From NCBI GenBank assembly GCA_021811605.1, contig JAJZNR010000024.1, positions 1 to 37,750 on the forward strand: a DNA stretch of 37,750 nt, written 5' to 3'. This document shows positions 9,617 through 18,624 of the stretch, piece by piece. Within the stretch, counting starts at the first letter, position 1, and each line of letters begins with the position of its first letter. The notes below the pieces were generated by a model. The model was not told where the DNA came from. It made no database searches and worked only from the letters and a program-made list of their open reading frames with translations. The stretch is from Microcaldota archaeon. Its GTDB lineage: Archaea; Micrarchaeota; Micrarchaeia; Micrarchaeales; Micrarchaeaceae. A program made the translations under genes and the position numbers.

Positions 9617-9790
9617 GCGGAAGCGGTCGGTAAAAAACCGTTTTCGATTCGACGACAGCCAGCTACTTTAATATACAAAATACGACTATCGTCCAGCCAT
9701 TACCATATCCTTATAATCAGGGAATGAGACTGGTATTTAAACCTTAATGGTAAACGCTATACCGCTCAATTTGTGTTCGTGGGTGAAAAA

Positions 9791-12088
9791 ATGGAGGGAA
9801 ATTCGAATCCTAGGTTCGTGATAAAGAGGGATAAGTCGCAGCTGCCTTTCGACTCTGCTAAAATCGAGACCGCAGTATTCAAGGCTTACGGCAACGTATA
9901 CCTGAACAAGGAAGAAGAGGAAAACCACGAGCGCGCCCGTGCCGCCACGCATCAGGTTATCGAAGAGCTGAAGAAGGTGAACAAGGAAGCCCTCGGAGTC
10001 GAGGAGATACAGGATATCGTGGAGATGATCCTGATGAAGAACGATCCGGAGGTCGCAAAAGCGTACATACTGTACAGGAACAAGCACGCGGAGATACGCG
10101 CCTTCAGAACATCGCTCGGAATACCGCACGACGACCTGAAAGTCCCTATCAATTCACTCATCATCCTCGCGGCAAGATACCTGCTCAAGAATGCAGACGG
10201 CAAGATTATCGAATCGCCGAAACAGCTCTTCCAGAGGGTGGCGAGGGCCATCTCTTCAGCCGAGAGCAAGTTCGGGAAGGGAGAGACGGAGGTTTCGCGC
10301 ATCGAACAGGAGTTCTACGACGCAATGACTTCATTCAAGTTCATGCCGAATTCTCCTACACTCATGAACGCCGGCACAAAAGACGGGCAGCTGAGCGCGT
10401 GCTTCGTCATTCCAGTCGGCGATTCCATAGAGGAGATATTCGACGCCATAAAGTGGCAGGCGATGATACACAAGACCGGCGGCGGAACGGGCTTCGCATT
10501 CTCGCGCCTGCGTCCGTCCAACGACTTCGTCCGCTCCACGAGCGGAGTCGCATCCGGCCCTGTATCATTCATGAAGATATTCGACGCGGCCACGGAGGAG
10601 ATAAAGCAGGGCGGGAAGCGCCGCGGGGCAAACATGGGCATCCTCAGGGTGGACCACCCGAACATACTTGACTTCATAGTCCTCAAGGAGAACGAGGGGA
10701 CGCTACGGAACTTCAACATATCCGTCGGTGTGACTGACGAGTTTATGAAGTCAGTGAAGGAGAACAAGGATTACATACTTAAGAATCCTCGCGGCTCCGC
10801 GCCGATGGGAAAGCTCAATGCAAAGGCGGTGTGGAACCTCATAGTAACGATGGCGTGGAAGACCGGCGACCCGGGTCTGGTCTTCCTTGACAGGATAAAC
10901 GCAAGCTATGCAAACCCGGTCCCGAAGTACGGACCTGTCGAGTCGACTAACCCGTGCGGAGAACAACCGCTCTATCCGTTCGACTCGTGCAACCTCGGTT
11001 CGATCAACCTCGCGAAGATGGTGAAGAAGACAGACCACCACTACGAAGTGGATTGGGATGAACTGAGAAGGGTTACGAGGCTCGGTGTCAGATTCCTCGA
11101 CAATGTGGTTGAGCAGAACGTATATCCGCTGAAGCAGATCGACCAAGTGAGCCGCGCTATAAGAAGGATAGGCCTCGGAGTCATGGGCTGGGCTGACATG
11201 CTCATCAAGCTCGGGATAAAGTACGACAGCAACGAGGCGCTCATGCTCGGTGAGAAGGTGATGCAGTTCATAACCGACAACGGGCGAAAGATGAGCGAGG
11301 AGCTGGCAGAGGAAAGGGGCGCCTTCCCCGAATTCCCGAACAGCGTGTGGGCGCGCCTCGGCTTCAAGCCTCTCAGGAACTCCACAATCACGACAATCGC
11401 GCCTACTGGAACCATCAGCATAATATCCGGAGGGACTTCGCAGGGTATCGAACCCATATTCTCTGTCGTGTACATGAGGAACGTGCGCGACACTATCGGC
11501 TCGAACCTCATAGAGGTGAACAACGAGTTCGAGCAGTATGCGCTCGAGGAAGGCTTCTATTCCGAGGAGTTGATGCAGAAGATGGCGAACAAGGTCTCGA
11601 TACAGGACATGGAGGAGGTGCCCGAAAAGATACGCAGCCTATTCGTCACCGCGTTCGATATAGCCCCGGAGTGGCACGTCAAGATGCAGGCCGTGTTCCA
11701 GAAATACACCGACAACGGTGTGTCCAAGACTATCAACTTCCCGAGCTTCGCTACACCGGCGGACATTGAGCACGCTTACGAGCTGGCATGGGATCTCGGC
11801 TGCAAGGGAATAACCGTCTACAGGGACCAGAGCAAGTCCATCCAGGTGCTGCAGCCGGTAACGAGGGAGGGGTCGCAGAAGGGTATCGACAGCATCAAGA
11901 AGGCGCACGCGGAGCGCGAGAAGAACTCCGGAAAACAGACCGTCAATCTCGCAACTGTGCAGTCTGGAGCCCAGTCATACACCTTCATTCCCGACAAGGC
12001 GACAAAGTGCCCGGAGTGCGGAGGGACGATGATTGCCGGCTCTGGTTGTTTCACATGCCCGAAATGTTCGTACAGCAAGTGTGAATGA
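9791..12088 (+). CDS. nrdJ: Adenosylcobalamin-dependent (class II) ribonucleoside-diphosphate reductase
   Basis: ATP-cone FVIKRDKSQLPFDSAKIETAVFKAYG; NSPTLMNAG, GGGTGFAFSRLRP, STNPCGEQPL, TIAPTGTISIISGGTSQGIEP; C-terminal zinc ribbon CPECGGTMIAGSGCFTCPKC. Confidence 0.95.
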   Translation: MEGNSNPRFVIKRDKSQLPFDSAKIETAVFKAYGNVYLNKEEEENHERARAATHQVIEELKKVNKEALGVEEIQDIVEMILMKNDPEVAKAYILYRNKHAEIRAFRTSLGIPHDDLKVPINSLIILAARYLLKNADGKIIESPKQLFQRVARAISSAESKFGKGETEVSRIEQEFYDAMTSFKFMPNSPTLMNAGTKDGQLSACFVIPVGDSIEEIFDAIKWQAMIHKTGGGTGFAFSRLRPSNDFVRSTSGVASGPVSFMKIFDAATEEIKQGGKRRGANMGILRVDHPNILDFIVLKENEGTLRNFNISVGVTDEFMKSVKENKDYILKNPRGSAPMGKLNAKAVWNLIVTMAWKTGDPGLVFLDRINASYANPVPKYGPVESTNPCGEQPLYPFDSCNLGSINLAKMVKKTDHHYEVDWDELRRVTRLGVRFLDNVVEQNVYPLKQIDQVSRAIRRIGLGVMGWADMLIKLGIKYDSNEALMLGEKVMQFITDNGRKMSEELAEERGAFPEFPNSVWARLGFKPLRNSTITTIAPTGTISIISGGTSQGIEPIFSVVYMRNVRDTIGSNLIEVNNEFEQYALEEGFYSEELMQKMANKVSIQDMEEVPEKIRSLFVTAFDIAPEWHVKMQAVFQKYTDNGVSKTINFPSFATPADIEHAYELAWDLGCKGITVYRDQSKSIQVLQPVTREGSQKGIDSIKKAHAEREKNSGKQTVNLATVQSGAQSYTFIPDKATKCPECGGTMIAGSGCFTCPKCSYSKCE

Positions 12089-12091
12089 CTG

Positions 12092-12958
12092 TTACGGTGC
12101 TGTGTATCCGCTCTCCCACGAGCTGCTGAAACTCACACCTCCTTCCAGCTGCCCGTTGTTCCCGTTTCCAGAGTAGTCGTTCGCGTTGCCGTTGAGCGGC
12201 CACCACGCAACAAGGTTCTGCGGGCGGATCGGGGCTCCTCCTATGCCCTCGAGATACAGCGTCTGGATCTCGCTGGATGATAAGGAAGTGTTGTATATTT
12301 GGATGTTGGATATGTATCCGTATACTCTTTTGCCGTCTCCAGCAGCTATCTCGTATCCAATCCCCAGAAGAGGATTCACATTAGAAACGCTGACAGCAGG
12401 ATCATTATAAAAGGTACCGCACGCTGTACCATTGAGGTATATTATCGCGTCTGCTCCTGATGATGCGCTCTTTGAGAAAGCTGCAAAATACCACTGGCCA
12501 GCCTGTTCTGTATTGCTGCATGATTGGTCGTTGTGTGTTCCCATGTCAGTATACGGAGTTGCACCCTGTTGTACCGCAAGCCTAAGCTCATCGCCTGATG
12601 TCGCGATAAACGTTTCTCCGGGTTCTGTCTGTGTGAGCTTGTACCAGACGGTTATCGTAACTGTATTTTGGGTGTTGACAGAGAGTAATGAACTGGATGG
12701 GGCCACCGTTATCTCTTGTTGGCTGGAGCTACCGCCTGGCGAGTACACTACGTATTCAGGCAGCAGCCCGTTGCACTGCCCCTCCAAGGATACCCCTACA
12801 GCCGTCCTGCTTACCTGGCACGACCCTGCCTGCGCATGCGGCTGGAAGTTTCCCGAAGAGAAGACTCCGAGCTGGAACAGGATCCCCAAAACAACAGCTA
12901 TGATTAGTATCGCCCACCCGTACGTCATCAGGTATTCCATCGCGGACTGGCTTTTCAT
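12092..12958 (-). CDS. Class III signal peptide (prepilin-like) LamG protein
   Basis: MKSQSAMEYLMTYGWAILIIAVVLGILFQLGVF (EppA-type prepilin leader), LamG-like core, conserved C-terminus shared with 1-564 and 27884-28774. Confidence 0.88.
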   Translation of the reverse strand: MKSQSAMEYLMTYGWAILIIAVVLGILFQLGVFSSGNFQPHAQAGSCQVSRTAVGVSLEGQCNGLLPEYVVYSPGGSSSQQEITVAPSSSLLSVNTQNTVTITVWYKLTQTEPGETFIATSGDELRLAVQQGATPYTDMGTHNDQSCSNTEQAGQWYFAAFSKSASSGADAIIYLNGTACGTFYNDPAVSVSNVNPLLGIGYEIAAGDGKRVYGYISNIQIYNTSLSSSEIQTLYLEGIGGAPIRPQNLVAWWPLNGNANDYSGNGNNGQLEGGVSFSSSWESGYTAP

Positions 12959-13011
12959 AGAGCTCCAGCTACTATCTCAGGAAAGGAATAAAAATAAGGC
13001 AGCGAAGCCCT

Positions 13012-13440
13012 TCACTTCGCCGGTGCCTGGGCTTCCTGTATCTTGGTGGTGCTGATTACCAGTGGCGGTATCAGTCCAAGCGCGTACGCCACGAGAGTGC
13101 CTGTTGCGCTGCACCTGAAATTGAGGCCGTTGATTATCTCCTCCGCGATTTCGACAGGGAGCGTTTTCTTCTCGGTCCACCTCTTCGATATGTTCTGGAC
13201 CTGCTCCCTCGTCTCCTGGAGCTCCACAGTGCCTCCGAGCTTTAGCTGACCTACGCTGTTAGCGTCCTTTGCATCACTGTCGAAGTACAGCGCCTCGAAC
13301 GTATAGCCGATCTTCACCTTCGCCCCATCAGCGTTCACGCTGTCAAGGTTAATGTTAAGCTTCGGGAACCTCTGCTTTCCGAGCCCTTCCACGGACTCGA
13401 TTTTCCCTTCTACGCTAGATATGGTAAATCCTGTTATCAT
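13012..13440 (-). CDS. Hypothetical protein
   Basis: 142 aa MITGFTISSVEGKIESVEGLGKQRFPKLNINLDSVNADG... Confidence 0.7.
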   Translation of the reverse strand: MITGFTISSVEGKIESVEGLGKQRFPKLNINLDSVNADGAKVKIGYTFEALYFDSDAKDANSVGQLKLGGTVELQETREQVQNISKRWTEKKTLPVEIAEEIINGLNFRCSATGTLVAYALGLIPPLVISTTKIQEAQAPAK

Positions 13441-13581
13441 AGAACCACGTCTTTATTCTTTCAGAACCCTTCTCTCGGGAAGCTATTTAAACTGTGCTGT
13501 TGCCTTCACCGGGTCCGGCTACCCAAAATCAAATAGCCTTTTATACTTTACTTTTTACGGTATATTATTGTTGGTGGTGGC

Positions 13582-13773
13582 ACGAGGGCGAAAACGATTG
13601 CAGCCGCGTTACTCATCCTTATACCGTTTGCTGTCTACTACGATATCCCTTTCTACAACGTAGTCAACCCAGTATGGGGCGGTCTCCCGTTCTATTACTG
13701 GTTCCAGATTGTCATGCTTCCGATAAGTGCGGCGCTGTTCCTGGTGGCGGCGCTGCTGATTGACATGAAATGA
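13582..13773 (+). CDS. DUF3311-like small membrane protein; probable non-canonical ACG start
   Basis: Frame ending TGA 13771-13773: TRAKTIAAALLILIPFAVYYDIPFYNVVNPVWGGLPFYYWFQIVMLPISAALFLVAALLIDMK*. Absent from the ORF track because no in-frame ATG/GTG/TTG precedes it; located directly upstream of the SSS permease. Confidence 0.8.
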   Translation, partial: TRAKTIAAALLILIPFAVYYDIPFYNVVNPVWGGLPFYYWFQIVMLPISAALFLVAALLIDMK

Positions 13774-13785
13774 ATAGGTGACCCC

Positions 13786-15327
13786 ATGCTTCTCGACATT
13801 TTTGGAATCGCGGCTTTTGTCATACTCTTCATAGTGTTCTCGTTAATCGCTTATTACGGCAGCAGGTTCAGGAAAGGCGACCTCAACAAACTCTACGAAT
13901 GGGGCCTCGCCGGCCGCAAGCTCGGCCCGTGGCTCGCCTGGTTCCTGATCGGCGCTGACGTATTCACCGCCTACACCTTCGTAGCGGTCCCGTCCCTTGC
14001 ATACGCAAAGGGCTCTGCAGCCTTCTTCGCAGTGCCGTACGTCGCGATAGTGTTCGCCATAGCAATGCTGACCATGCCGCGCCTATGGACTATAGCGAAG
14101 AAACGCGGATATGTGACCGCCTCGGACTTTGTCCGCGACAGGTTCAATAGCAGGACCCTGTCAGTAGTGGTGGCCATAACCGGAATAGTTGCCATACTCC
14201 CGTACATAGCTCTCCAGATAGCCGGTATGCAGGCAGTTCTGACAATCATGCTGTACGGAACCGCAGACGCGGCAACGGTTTCGGAGATTGCGCTGGTGAT
14301 ATCGTTCATAGTGCTCGCGGCGACCACGTTCGCAAGCGGCCTCCGCGGCGTTACGCTAGGCTCGGTTTTCAAGGATGTGCTGATATTCCTCACAGTGATA
14401 GCCGTGGTAATCGCAGGAGTCACGGCGTACGGAGGTTTCGGCTCCGCGTTCGCGAACATAGTAAGCGCGAAAGGGGCAGCGGCAGCGGCGCCGTACTCAA
14501 GCCTGCCCTCCGCGGCTGTGCCCGGGTTCTTCACCTTGTTCATAGGCAGCGCCTTCGCCCTCTACCTGTACCCGCACATAATAAACGGAAGCCTTTCCGC
14601 GAACAACAAGAAGACGCTAAGGAGGAGCCTCGCCGCCCTGCCGATATACTCGATAGGGCTCGCGTTCCTCGCGCTCTTCGGAATACTCATATACGCGGTA
14701 CAGCCAGCTCTCACGATAGTGCAGAGCACAGGAAACGGCCTGCTCACTGTGCCTGCCCTCATAGTCACGTTAATGCCTGGCTGGCTGGCAGGCATCTGCC
14801 TGCTCGGAGTGTTTGTAGGAGGCATGGTCCCGGCCGCGCTCATGGCAATAGCCGGGGCGAACCTGGTGTCGCGCAACATAGTCAAGGAGTTCAAGCCGAA
14901 GATCAAGCCGGCAACCGAGACAAGGATAGCGAAGTGGGTCTCTGTAGCGCTAAAGTTCATAGCCCTGGGATTCATCTTCCTCACTCCGCTCACGCTCGCG
15001 ATACAGCTGCAGCTGCTCGGCGGTATAATCATACTGCAGATACTTCCCGCAGTGTTCATGGCGCTCTTCACCAACAGGCTCGACTGGAAGGGCGTGCTCC
15101 TTGGCTGGATTGTCGGCATCGTTTCTGGGATATACCTCGTGATACTGGCGAACCCCTCAGGGGCGCTCTCGGTGTCGAACACCGCTTCGCCGTGGGGCGC
15201 AATCTATATAGGCGTGGTTTCCGTAGTGCTGAACATAATCGTCGCGGTCCTCGGCTCCCTCGTGGTCTCGTGGACAGGCACGTTCAGGAAAGGCCTGATA
15301 AAGGAGAGCGAGTTCGTCTCCGCCTGA
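13786..15327 (+). CDS. Sodium:solute symporter (SSS) family permease
   Basis: 513 aa, multi-TM, YEWGLAGRKLGPWLAWFLIGADVFTAYTFVAVPSLAY; GGTG-N5-ATG. Confidence 0.9.
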   Translation: MLLDIFGIAAFVILFIVFSLIAYYGSRFRKGDLNKLYEWGLAGRKLGPWLAWFLIGADVFTAYTFVAVPSLAYAKGSAAFFAVPYVAIVFAIAMLTMPRLWTIAKKRGYVTASDFVRDRFNSRTLSVVVAITGIVAILPYIALQIAGMQAVLTIMLYGTADAATVSEIALVISFIVLAATTFASGLRGVTLGSVFKDVLIFLTVIAVVIAGVTAYGGFGSAFANIVSAKGAAAAAPYSSLPSAAVPGFFTLFIGSAFALYLYPHIINGSLSANNKKTLRRSLAALPIYSIGLAFLALFGILIYAVQPALTIVQSTGNGLLTVPALIVTLMPGWLAGICLLGVFVGGMVPAALMAIAGANLVSRNIVKEFKPKIKPATETRIAKWVSVALKFIALGFIFLTPLTLAIQLQLLGGIIILQILPAVFMALFTNRLDWKGVLLGWIVGIVSGIYLVILANPSGALSVSNTASPWGAIYIGVVSVVLNIIVAVLGSLVVSWTGTFRKGLIKESEFVSA

Positions 15328-15379
15328 CCCTGCTACCTTATTACAACGTCATTTAGCGGATGCCATACAGAACAGATAA

Positions 15380-15403
15380 ATAGGTGCCATCGCCTATCTT
15401 TTT
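15380..15403 (+). terminator. Hairpin plus U-tract terminator after SSS permease
   Basis: ATAGGTG-CCAT-CGCCTAT stem (one T.G wobble) followed by CTTTTT. Confidence 0.5.
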
Positions 15404-15414
15404 ATTGGATTCGA

Positions 15415-16245
15415 ATGCATAGCGGCAGGAGCAGGTACGACCGGTGGGATAATTCCTATATTGGCAGCGATGGGATTCATGGGATTCATAGCGCAGCAAT
15501 CGGCGATCCTGAAAGCAAATCGCACAACGGCGTGCCTTCCGGCGCATCACACAGGGAGCGCACGGCTAACCAGATGCACGGGAGAACCGAGCCCCCTGAC
15601 GTACAGAGACGGGAAAAGGAATACGTGATGTTCAGGAGAGACCTCGGCAGTTCAGCGGCAAAGCTTGCCAGGAAGTTGCACAACTTCGCCGAGATAGGCT
15701 CCAATCCCGCATGGTCCGAGACATACATAGCCGGAGTGATAATCAACATTCTCAAAGGCTGCAGCGAGGACGTGCTGATAAGTTATGTTTCCATGACCAT
15801 CGCAGTGCTTGACCACGCCAAAGCCATGGCCGACGTAGCCAAGGATCCGTTCGACAGGCAGAACGACAGAGGGGTGTATACCGCGCTAATCGCCAAATAC
15901 GACGCCTGCAAGACCTCGATGATAAACATACCGCCGGATGACCTCGAAGCTGTGTCAAGATTCGTGGACAGGAAGAAAGGAACGGACGAGAACCCGAAGC
16001 CTTTCTGGGGGATGTGGCTGACGGTACTCGCCGGCATAGACGCGCTCAAGGAATCCCAGCCGGAGAAAGTGGCAAAGACGCTCAGTGAGCTGTTGCCGGA
16101 GGAAGACCGGGAAGAGTTCCGGAGGTTCTTCAAGCCAAGCGCGCCCGCTGCCCCGCCGGTCCAGGCGCAAGAGCCAAAGGCAGAAACGAACAGGAAAGAG
16201 GCTGCTGCAGCCGCCCGTCCAGCCGACACATCGTATATCGGCTGA
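15415..16245 (+). CDS. Hypothetical protein; true start uncertain (ATG 15628 possible)
   Basis: 276 aa ORF; body from MFRRDLGSSAAKLARKLHNF onward looks protein-like, Ala/Pro-rich C-terminus. Confidence 0.6.
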   Translation: MHSGRSRYDRWDNSYIGSDGIHGIHSAAIGDPESKSHNGVPSGASHRERTANQMHGRTEPPDVQRREKEYVMFRRDLGSSAAKLARKLHNFAEIGSNPAWSETYIAGVIINILKGCSEDVLISYVSMTIAVLDHAKAMADVAKDPFDRQNDRGVYTALIAKYDACKTSMINIPPDDLEAVSRFVDRKKGTDENPKPFWGMWLTVLAGIDALKESQPEKVAKTLSELLPEEDREEFRRFFKPSAPAAPPVQAQEPKAETNRKEAAAAARPADTSYIG

Positions 16246-16261
16246 AGGCTGATCCTTCCGG

Positions 16262-16897
16262 CTATCTGGTGTTCTCCCAGACCTCGGCAGTCCCTCTCAG
16301 CAGGATCCACCCGACAAGTATCGCCACGAGCGCGTATCCTATCCAAAGCGGCCATCCGTATATGTAGACGAAGGCGAGGTACGAGAAGGCGAGCACCTTC
16401 GGCACGTTTATCATGAACCTTCCGAGGTTCGAGGAGTATACTATCCGTGCGAACCTTGTCTTCTGTTTCGACGATGTCCCTTTCGAGCCCATCAGCGCGT
16501 CAACGAAGGAGTGGCGCACTATGACCACGATGAAAACCCACAAAGGCACTAGCGCAAGATAGGTATACAGCGCCCAGAATATGTATTCCACTGCGCGGTC
16601 TCCAGCTATGTCGAACCTCGCCCCGTGCGGCGCGCTCCTCTTGAGCATCTCGTTGTATCTACCGACCTGCGCTTTGAGAGCCTTATTGTTGAAAACAGAA
16701 GCACGTACATAGTCGAGGAAGCCGAGCTTTCCCTTGCTCACCTCGTATCTTGCGAAGTAGCCGTCTAGGGCGTCTATTACCCGCTCCGCTACTATTACGC
16801 CGAATATAAGATACGGGCTTATCCTCGCCAGAACGAGGTAGACCACCAAAACCGCGAGAACAACCCGGAAAAGTGTGGCCGCGTCTGCGCTCCTCAT
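16262..16897 (-). CDS. CDP-alcohol phosphatidyltransferase-like membrane protein
   Basis: DALDGYFAR ... GARFDIAGD matches the DxxDGxxAR..GxxxDxxxD signature but with an expanded spacer; hydrophobic helices. Open frame extends to 16963. Confidence 0.75.
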   Translation of the reverse strand: MRSADAATLFRVVLAVLVVYLVLARISPYLIFGVIVAERVIDALDGYFARYEVSKGKLGFLDYVRASVFNNKALKAQVGRYNEMLKRSAPHGARFDIAGDRAVEYIFWALYTYLALVPLWVFIVVIVRHSFVDALMGSKGTSSKQKTRFARIVYSSNLGRFMINVPKVLAFSYLAFVYIYGWPLWIGYALVAILVGWILLRGTAEVWENTR

Positions 16898-16952
16898 GCG
16901 GATAAACACGAAACCAATGGCTAAAAGCTTTTGCGGACGAATAACGTTAAAC

Positions 16953-17025
16953 AGCCCCATCATCTAGTGGCCAAGGATAGCGGGCTTTGGACCCGCTTAC
17001 GTCGGTTCGAATCCGACTGGGGCTA
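16953..17025 (+). tRNA. tRNA-Gln (anticodon TTG), no encoded CCA
   Basis: Acceptor AGCCCCA/TGGGGCT, anticodon loop CTTTGGA, T-arm GTCGG-TTCGAAT-CCGAC. Confidence 0.93.
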
Positions 17026-17925
17026 ATGTTCCTGTTCCATATCCAAAGTGAAACGATGTTTGCAGTCCCATGGTATTACCTGATAGCGATATCTGCGGTG
17101 TTCAACGCAGGCACCCTCATATTGGAGAAACGCCTCCTCAGGGTGGAACACGCACTCGCCTTCAGCGCATCCGTGGCTTTCTCAATCAGTCTTCTTTCGC
17201 TCTTCTTCATTCCGTTCGTCACATTCTCTCTCACTCTTTTCGACCTCGCCCTCATACTCGCCTACAGCATCATGCTGGCGGTGGGATACTGGGCGTCAGC
17301 AAGGCTGTTCAGGCACGGAAGCCTATCCACCGGATCTCCAATCTACAACATCATGCCCAACATAATCGTAGTGTTCCTAGGATTCGTTCTGCTAGGTGAA
17401 GAACTTACCCCGACACAATACATCGCCATAGCGGTAATGCTCGCCACTGCATTCTTCATGGCGTTTGAGTCCAACAAGAAGCGGGACGTTGAGGGAAAGA
17501 GCAAGTATAACTACACAATTGTGATCAGCGCCATAATAGTCGGAACGACCTTGGTACTCCTTAAATACGCACTTGGCTTTATGAGCCCCATCACCTTCAT
17601 ATTCTTCACCAACATATTCACCCCATTCATAGTCTGGCTCATGATATTCAGGAGACCGGCTCCCTACAGGAAGGAGGCGGGGATGGATATAAGAAAATAC
17701 ATAAAGCTACTCGTAGCGCTCGCAGCTCTAACACTGACATACAGGTTACTCCTATACACCGCAATCGTATCGTCTCAAATAAGCGTAGCCGGGCCGTTCA
17801 ACAGCGCCCTGATAGTCATAATCACAGTTCTCTCCGGCGGCATATTCTTCGGGGAACACCACATACCTAGGAAGGTAGCCCTCTCAATGATAATGCTAAT
17901 CGCCTCCTATTTCCTGCTGGTGTAG
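17026..17925 (+). CDS. DMT/EamA-like membrane transporter
   Basis: Multiple TM helices; GSPIYNIMPNIIVVFLGFVLLGEELTPTQYIAIAVMLATAFFMAF; ORF-track start 16987 lies in tRNA-Gln. Confidence 0.75.
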   Translation: MFLFHIQSETMFAVPWYYLIAISAVFNAGTLILEKRLLRVEHALAFSASVAFSISLLSLFFIPFVTFSLTLFDLALILAYSIMLAVGYWASARLFRHGSLSTGSPIYNIMPNIIVVFLGFVLLGEELTPTQYIAIAVMLATAFFMAFESNKKRDVEGKSKYNYTIVISAIIVGTTLVLLKYALGFMSPITFIFFTNIFTPFIVWLMIFRRPAPYRKEAGMDIRKYIKLLVALAALTLTYRLLLYTAIVSSQISVAGPFNSALIVIITVLSGGIFFGEHHIPRKVALSMIMLIASYFLLV

Positions 17926-17975
17926 GCGTTCCGTATCCTCCAGCGATAGGGTTAAATTACACAACGAGAGATTAA

Positions 17976-18034
17976 TCGTGTGATGACTCACGAGGTATTT
18001 CTGATTTGTGATGAATAAGAGAGTCGCTGATTTA
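17976..18034 (+). ncRNA. C/D box sRNA (2'-O-methylation guide)
   Basis: Box C GTGATGA 17980-17986, D' CTGA 18001-18004, C' GTGATGA 18008-18014, D CTGA 18027-18030; spacers 14 and 12 nt; TATA-like TTAAAT ~25 nt upstream. Confidence 0.82.
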
Positions 18035-18035
18035 G

Positions 18036-18623
18036 ATGGAAAAACAACATTCCGCCAGAACTAACGCTGCATGGTACATAACGATAATTTCGCTTGCCGT
18101 GCTCATAGTGCTGCTCGGCGTAGCCATATACTCTGTGGGGCAGTTGAAGAGCGTCCCGAGAGGTGCATCGTCAACTCTGCAGACCACCGTTTCCGGAACT
18201 GCAACCACAACAGTTAAAACCGGGACCAGCTCCCTGGACGGTAACTTTCCAGTAGATCAGATATCAATAACCAGCGGCAACTACTCTTCCAGCGGCTTCG
18301 TGTACCTTGCGGTCAACAACTCACAGCAGGTGCGTGGTTATATGAACCAGACAAATCTTGGCGATTGCGATAGCAGGAGCCCCTGCCTAGGCATGGATTT
18401 CCTCTTCAGCAACTACAGCGTCCGCTGCTTCTGGATGAAGAACACGCGCATACCTCTGAAGCAGGTATGGGTAAACGCCAACGGCATCGTAATCGCGGAG
18501 TTCAACGCCACTCCCGAATCCACGTCTGTCGTGTGCCAGTATGGAGAATCGGTCCTCGAGGTTTCGCCAAACATGTCGATACCTTTCGGCGCAAAGGTGG
18601 ACCTCAGCTCCACAGCAGGCTGA
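18036..18623 (+). CDS. DUF192 family membrane-anchored protein
   Basis: N-terminal TM helix; CFWMKNTRIPLKQVWVNANGIVIAEFNATPES..GESVLEV. Confidence 0.85.
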   Translation: MEKQHSARTNAAWYITIISLAVLIVLLGVAIYSVGQLKSVPRGASSTLQTTVSGTATTTVKTGTSSLDGNFPVDQISITSGNYSSSGFVYLAVNNSQQVRGYMNQTNLGDCDSRSPCLGMDFLFSNYSVRCFWMKNTRIPLKQVWVNANGIVIAEFNATPESTSVVCQYGESVLEVSPNMSIPFGAKVDLSSTAG

Positions 18624-18624
18624 C

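Noticed and set aside
15404-15610. Alternative hydrophobic frame (IGFECIAAGAGTTGGIIPILAAMGFMGFIAQQSAILK) near the start of the 15415 ORF
   Set aside because: Protein-like by eye but short and without a clear start; could mean the 15415 ORF really starts at 15628. Not enough to call a gene.
16987-17025. ORF-track extension of the DMT transporter into tRNA-Gln
   Set aside because: Start lies in the tRNA; ATG 17026 or 17056 used instead.
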